Source: Doris montereyensis (lineage: Eukaryota; Mollusca; Gastropoda; Nudibranchia; Dorididae). From it: 64,000 nucleotides of DNA. Below the pieces are notes generated by a model. The model ran no database searches and was not told the origin of the DNA. It worked only from the letters and a program-made list of their open reading frames with translations. Made by a program: the position numbers and the translations under genes. The first letter of the stretch is position 1; each line of letters opens with the position of its first letter. Below, piece by piece: positions 59,781-64,000 of the stretch. The DNA lies in contig JAXRKP010000924.1 in NCBI GenBank assembly GCA_037039925.1, positions 72,501-136,500 of the forward strand. Reading direction: 5' to 3'.

Positions 59781-62117
59781 AACCAATTTATTTTTAATTC
59801 TTATGGAACGCCGTTTTGACACAAAGAGCGCAATACCCCAAACCGCAACATTTCTTTCATTGCACCCTATTGACTGCCAAATATAATCAATATAAATATC
59901 AACAACAAAAAACTCAACAACAACGACAGCTACAACAACAAAACCCGAACAATCACAGCAGCAGCCAATCAAACGCCAACTATTATCGTAGAAAAGGAAT
60001 GGAGAAAACAACAACCCATGAAAACGGCCACAGAGCTTTGCCAATCCTATCATGGTCAAGCCTTACGCGAGACTTTCATCATACGTTACTTAACACACAA
60101 GTCGTCGGAAATCCGTTTGCTCAGCGTCCCATAACATTCTTTTTGTATTCGTTTGCATTTGATGTCCTCATTATCGCTTTAGTGTCATCGCTTTTGTCAC
60201 CTCAAGTGGCTCCAATCAAAGCCAATCATACGGGATGCACTTTTCTCTCTTTTATTTTATAACAGTTTACTTATTTTTGTAGTCTGTTCGTCCGTCACTG
60301 TGACACCCCTCAAGCCAGCTCAGCAGCTGTGAATGTGATTATTGTTAAGGCCATTTCGAAGATCAACGTGCACTGAGTGTGTTTTTGTGAGGTGCTTCAC
60401 TACAACAATCTGCGATATCATTGATAGCCTCAGGACAACAACTCATTTGGTGTGTAGTAATTAGAAGAACATTAATCGCTCCACTAAACACAATTCAACA
60501 ATCGGCGTCAACTTGCGTGGGTCGTTCCTTCGTCTTGTACGCTAGGCTACGATTGATTTCATTGGCCTCGTCTGCCATGACGTTTTTATCATCGGCTATT
60601 TTTATTGGCTGATTACATTATTTACCATCTCGCATCAATTAAGTAGAATGGACCTATCTTTAAAAAAAAATGTTTCTGTCTTCATGTTATTAGCTTAAAT
60701 TCATAATATTCATTGATCAATGTTTTGAGCACTTAAAAAAATTCACATAGCAGCAGTAATAAATAAACAATAAAGTGAGAAAATCGATAGTTAAAACCGA
60801 CATTGGTTGCTATTATTATAATGGCCAATTTACCTGACAAAATGTGAAAGGCTTGACTCAATTTCAGGAATAAATATGTACGTTCTTTTGATTACTTATC
60901 CTAAAACGAACCTTTGGAAATGCATGTACAACCTTATGTATTTTGAATGAATAGCTGTACTACTGACGAATTGTTTGAAAGGCTTATGTATTTTGAATGA
61001 ATAGCTGTACTACTGACGAATTGTTTGAAAGGCGGGGGTCATTTCATTTCAGGGAACAATCAGTCTGCCGAATATCATTGCAAAGGAATGTCTCCACTGA
61101 TCATTGCGAAATGCGTTGGGCAGCAGAGATTTGTGACATCACTTGATGGTTATGCATAACGAAGTCAAGGGCCATTTTCTCTTTTTTCGTGTAGTGTCTA
61201 GCTGTAGAAAAGGAGTTTATTCTACATTGTCCAAGTAGTTGAAAGAACACCCTTTGTTCCCTGCGATCCCTGCATAATAGCTTGGAAAAAATATGTATCC
61301 ATTCTGTTGTTTTAATCACAAGAAAAATGGTAGGAACAGACTTTCTAGATCACAATGACTCCTTAACAAATAAAGAAAAATAAAACGGATCTACACTTTG
61401 AGGAAAAGCAGAAAACGTCAAAGAAGACAATGTATAATTACGGAAATACTAGAATATATTCGAATTTGTTTCTCTCGTAAATAAAAAAATTTAGAAACAA
61501 TTTGTCATTCTTCCTTCTTCTTCTTCTTCTTCTTCTGCTTCTTCTTCTTGTTTTTCGTCAACTAAAACCGTCTATTTAATAAGAAAATTAGTGAAGTACT
61601 GTGACTGTGACTATTTCTGGGAATAATCAAATAGATCTGCTTGGAATAATATATCTTATATAAATATGTGTCTTCTCATATGAACAAAACCACTTCAAAT
61701 TTGATGTACAAGTTCGCACTACAGGAATGGTTTTGCTTCTAAACTAGCCTGGTGTTGAACACGATCATCAAAGGTGACATAATTCTAAAAGTGGTTTCTT
61801 CTGTAAAACAAAACACAAAATACACAGACTTCTTTTAGCGCCACGGATTGTGTAATGCAATAAGAAGAAAGTGGATTCTCCACACACTTTTCAAACCAAA
61901 CGTCCCACGGATATACAGCACATTGAGTTTTGATTGAATTTCAACTCATTTCCCAGGGTAAGAGTCATATTGGATTTTGTTCTTTTTTCTTTTTCTTCTT
62001 CTCTTTGTTCTTTTATGTTGTTTTCTTGTTGATTTTCTTTTTGGTGTCATTTCAAAGAAGAAGAAAAAAAACTAATTCTTTAACGATTTGGTGTTGGTAT
62101 TTTCAGGATTGATTTAT
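59781..62117. other. Mostly unassigned sequence
   Basis: Contains a (CAA)-rich stretch (59900-59990), a direct duplication of about 50 bp at 60933-61032 (cttatgtattttgaatgaat) and a (CTT)n tract at 61508-61560. No gene was recognised. The 148-residue frame at 59816-60262 is Gln/Asn-rich and unlike any known family. Confidence 0.45.
60933..61032. repeat. Tandem direct repeat, 2 x 50 bp
   Basis: cttatgtattttgaatgaat + agctgtactactgacgaatt + gtttgaaagg occurs twice without a gap. Confidence 0.95.
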
Positions 62118-64000
62118 TTATCTTTCTTTCTTTTTTCTTTATCATTTCCCATTCTACCTTTCGGTGTATGAGTTCAGATACCCGAGATGATCTTCTCCAG
62201 GATGCTCTATCCTGGCATTTTCTGTTTCCTTACAAAATGGTTAAATTCCTATGCTTCAATGCCTCTTTTATATCTTCTTCCCACTTTCTCCAAGGTCTGT
62301 CTTTTGGTCTTTTACCTTGGGCTTTAGCACTATATACTGATTTAACTATGCTATTGTCATTTATTCTGTTTACATGCCCAAACCATCTCAATTGATTTAT
62401 TTCTATCTTGGTTTTTATACCCTCTGCTTTGGTTTGATCTCTTATTGTTGTGTTTCAGATTTTGTCTCTTTTAGTTTTCCCTACTATTCTTAGATATTTC
62501 ATTACAGCTGCCTGTATACTGTATTCTCTACTGCCTAAGGTCCAGGTTTTCTGCTGCCATAGAGGAGAGAAGGACAATAAACTGTATTGTATACTGCCAT
62601 TTTGGTTTTTGTTGACATGTCTTGGTTACAAATGCCTTTCCTAGATGGTTAACTTATATACTGCACTTGCCTTTTTGATTCTCTGGCTGATTTCTTCTCT
62701 TAGTTTTTCCTGGGTTAATCATTATTCCTAAGTAATTGTAGCTTTGAACTTGTTCTAAATTCTCCCTGTCCAATTTAAGATTTTGTGTTTTAGCTTTCCT
62801 TGTTACTAGCATTGTTTTGGTTTGCTTTGCATTTACTCTCATTCATCTTTTATTTAGTTCATTTTTCATAATGTTGATATTCGACTGAAGGTCACTTTCT
62901 GATTTTCCAAACAGAACTAAATCATCGGCAAATAAAAGCATTGATACATTTACTGGTTTAAGCTTTCACATACTTACATTCATTTTCTTCATTTTTGAGG
63001 ATGCCTTTGCGACTGAATCCATAAATGTGATAAACAAAAGAGGACTTAAGGACATAATCCTGTCTTACTCCTATATCAACATCAAATTCTGCAGATATGT
63101 TTCCAGCTACTCTCACTTCACATGTAAAAACTTTTAATGGCTTCTATTAAATTTTGCTTTCACATTGTGTTCTTCTAAGGAATGCCATAGTCCTCACAGT
63201 GTCAACTGCCTTTTTCGAAGTCAATAAAACATAGGTGCTATCTCTCAAGGAATTTTTCTATAATTTGTCTAACGTTCTGGAGGGATTATGTAATTGGTGA
63301 AAATGCTTTCTCCATGTTTCCATGATTTCGCTGTCTTCTTTCATTATTTTTCCTTTGGTATTCTTAATTTGTCATATCGGGCATGCTTTGGTCTTTCTCA
63401 TGTTCTTCATTTCCCACAGAACAGCTTTTTGATTTCCTTGATAGCTTTCTTGAAGTTTTGTCAAAACTCTTCCCATTGTTTCTGTTTTGCTTTCCTAACT
63501 TCCTCTTTGGTGATAGTTCTTTTATTCACGTAATATATCCTATCCTCTGGTCTCTTTGTTTGCAATTTTTTCTTCCAGGCATCCCTTCTTTTCTTTGATC
63601 TTAGTCTTGACATTCTCATTCCACCATGCTGTTCTTTTTCCTATCTCCTTTAATTTGTTTCCTACCACAAACCTCTTCAGTACAACTGAGGAGTGTTTCT
63701 TTATACATCTGCAACTTTTTTTCTATTGTGCTATCATTCAGATCCATCTGCCTTTCACTGATAAATCTTTTATCCTAGGTTGGTATACCTGTTTTACTAC
63801 TGGTTTATTTAGCTCCTCTATTTTGAATTTAGTAGCTTTCTTCTCTTTCCTTTTCTGTTTGTTTTCTTCAGTCAGTAATCTTATTTTGGCAATCACTAAG
63901 TGATGGTCACTAAATATTTCTGCTCCTCTGTTTACTTTTGCATCCAATGTACTGTAAAAGGGAGCTGCTAACTATTATGTAGTTTATCATTGACTTTTCA
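62118..64000 (-). mobile_element. Non-LTR retrotransposon, minus strand, running off the window
   Basis: Read on the - strand: endonuclease end SDHHLVIAKIRL (near 63900), FADD box at 62921-62932 within LLFADDLVLFGKSESDLQSN, then NAKQTKTMLVTRK, NYLGIMI, and INQLRWFGHVNR (62371-62400), ending in a (GAAA)-type tail at 62118-62140. The catalytic FADD is intact but the ORF is broken by several stops and shifts. The clade is not certain, and it differs from the element at 55400. The 5' part lies beyond 64000. Confidence 0.82.

Noticed and set aside
59816..60262. 148-codon Gln/Asn-rich frame
   Set aside because: Driven by a CAA-rich stretch; no domain, no splice or promoter evidence, and a competing frame on the other strand.
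61101..61319. 72-codon minus-strand frame (FSTARHYTKKEKM)
   Set aside because: Checked as a candidate NOC4L 5' exon; no match to the family and no convincing splice sites.

Overview
The window is eukaryotic, from an intron-rich metazoan genome. Two genes carry typical GT-AG introns and short exons, and the rest is A+T-rich sequence full of microsatellites, minisatellites, tRNA-derived SINEs, MITEs and decayed LINEs. The best guess is a lophotrochozoan, perhaps a mollusc. This rests on overall character only and is not proven.

Left part (about 120-37761, + strand): almost all of a CFAP251 (WDR66) orthologue; the 5' end lies before the window. The exons run in order from a Glu-rich N-terminal region (120-7618), through two possible micro-exons and a basic linker (7945-9770), to a WD40 region (10200 to about 28709) and the C-terminal EF-hand-like/CSC region (31637-37761, stop TAG). 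CFAP251 belongs to the calmodulin- and spoke-associated complex at the base of radial spoke 3 in motile cilia and flagella. Middle (37762-40632): a tail-to-tail intergenic region with a (GA)n tract. Next (40633 to about 50778, - strand): the C-terminal two thirds of NOC4L, the nucleolar Noc4 protein of 40S ribosomal subunit assembly, in nine exons; its 5' exons were not found. Right part (about 51000-64000): repeats, namely a transposase-like fragment, a 38-bp minisatellite, a perfect fold-back, a dead CR1/Jockey-like LINE with an (ATT)n tail, and a second LINE on the - strand running off the window.

Most striking points. (1) Three CFAP251 introns hold minisatellites that run right up to 3' splice sites; one array (about 25983-26937) is itself made of a polypyrimidine tract, AG and the first about 20 nt of the next exon, repeated some 17 times, while the genuine exon copy has lost its AG. 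(2) About ten exons in both genes are one base too long or too short for their splice phases, mostly at homopolymers, with splice sites and conserved residues otherwise intact. This suggests base-level assembly error rather than gene decay. (3) A TTAA-flanked piggyBac/Kolobok-like element sits inside a MITE of which five copies are present. (4) LINE 3' ends lead directly into long AAT microsatellites. No tRNA, rRNA, CRISPR array, operon or new multi-gene system was seen.
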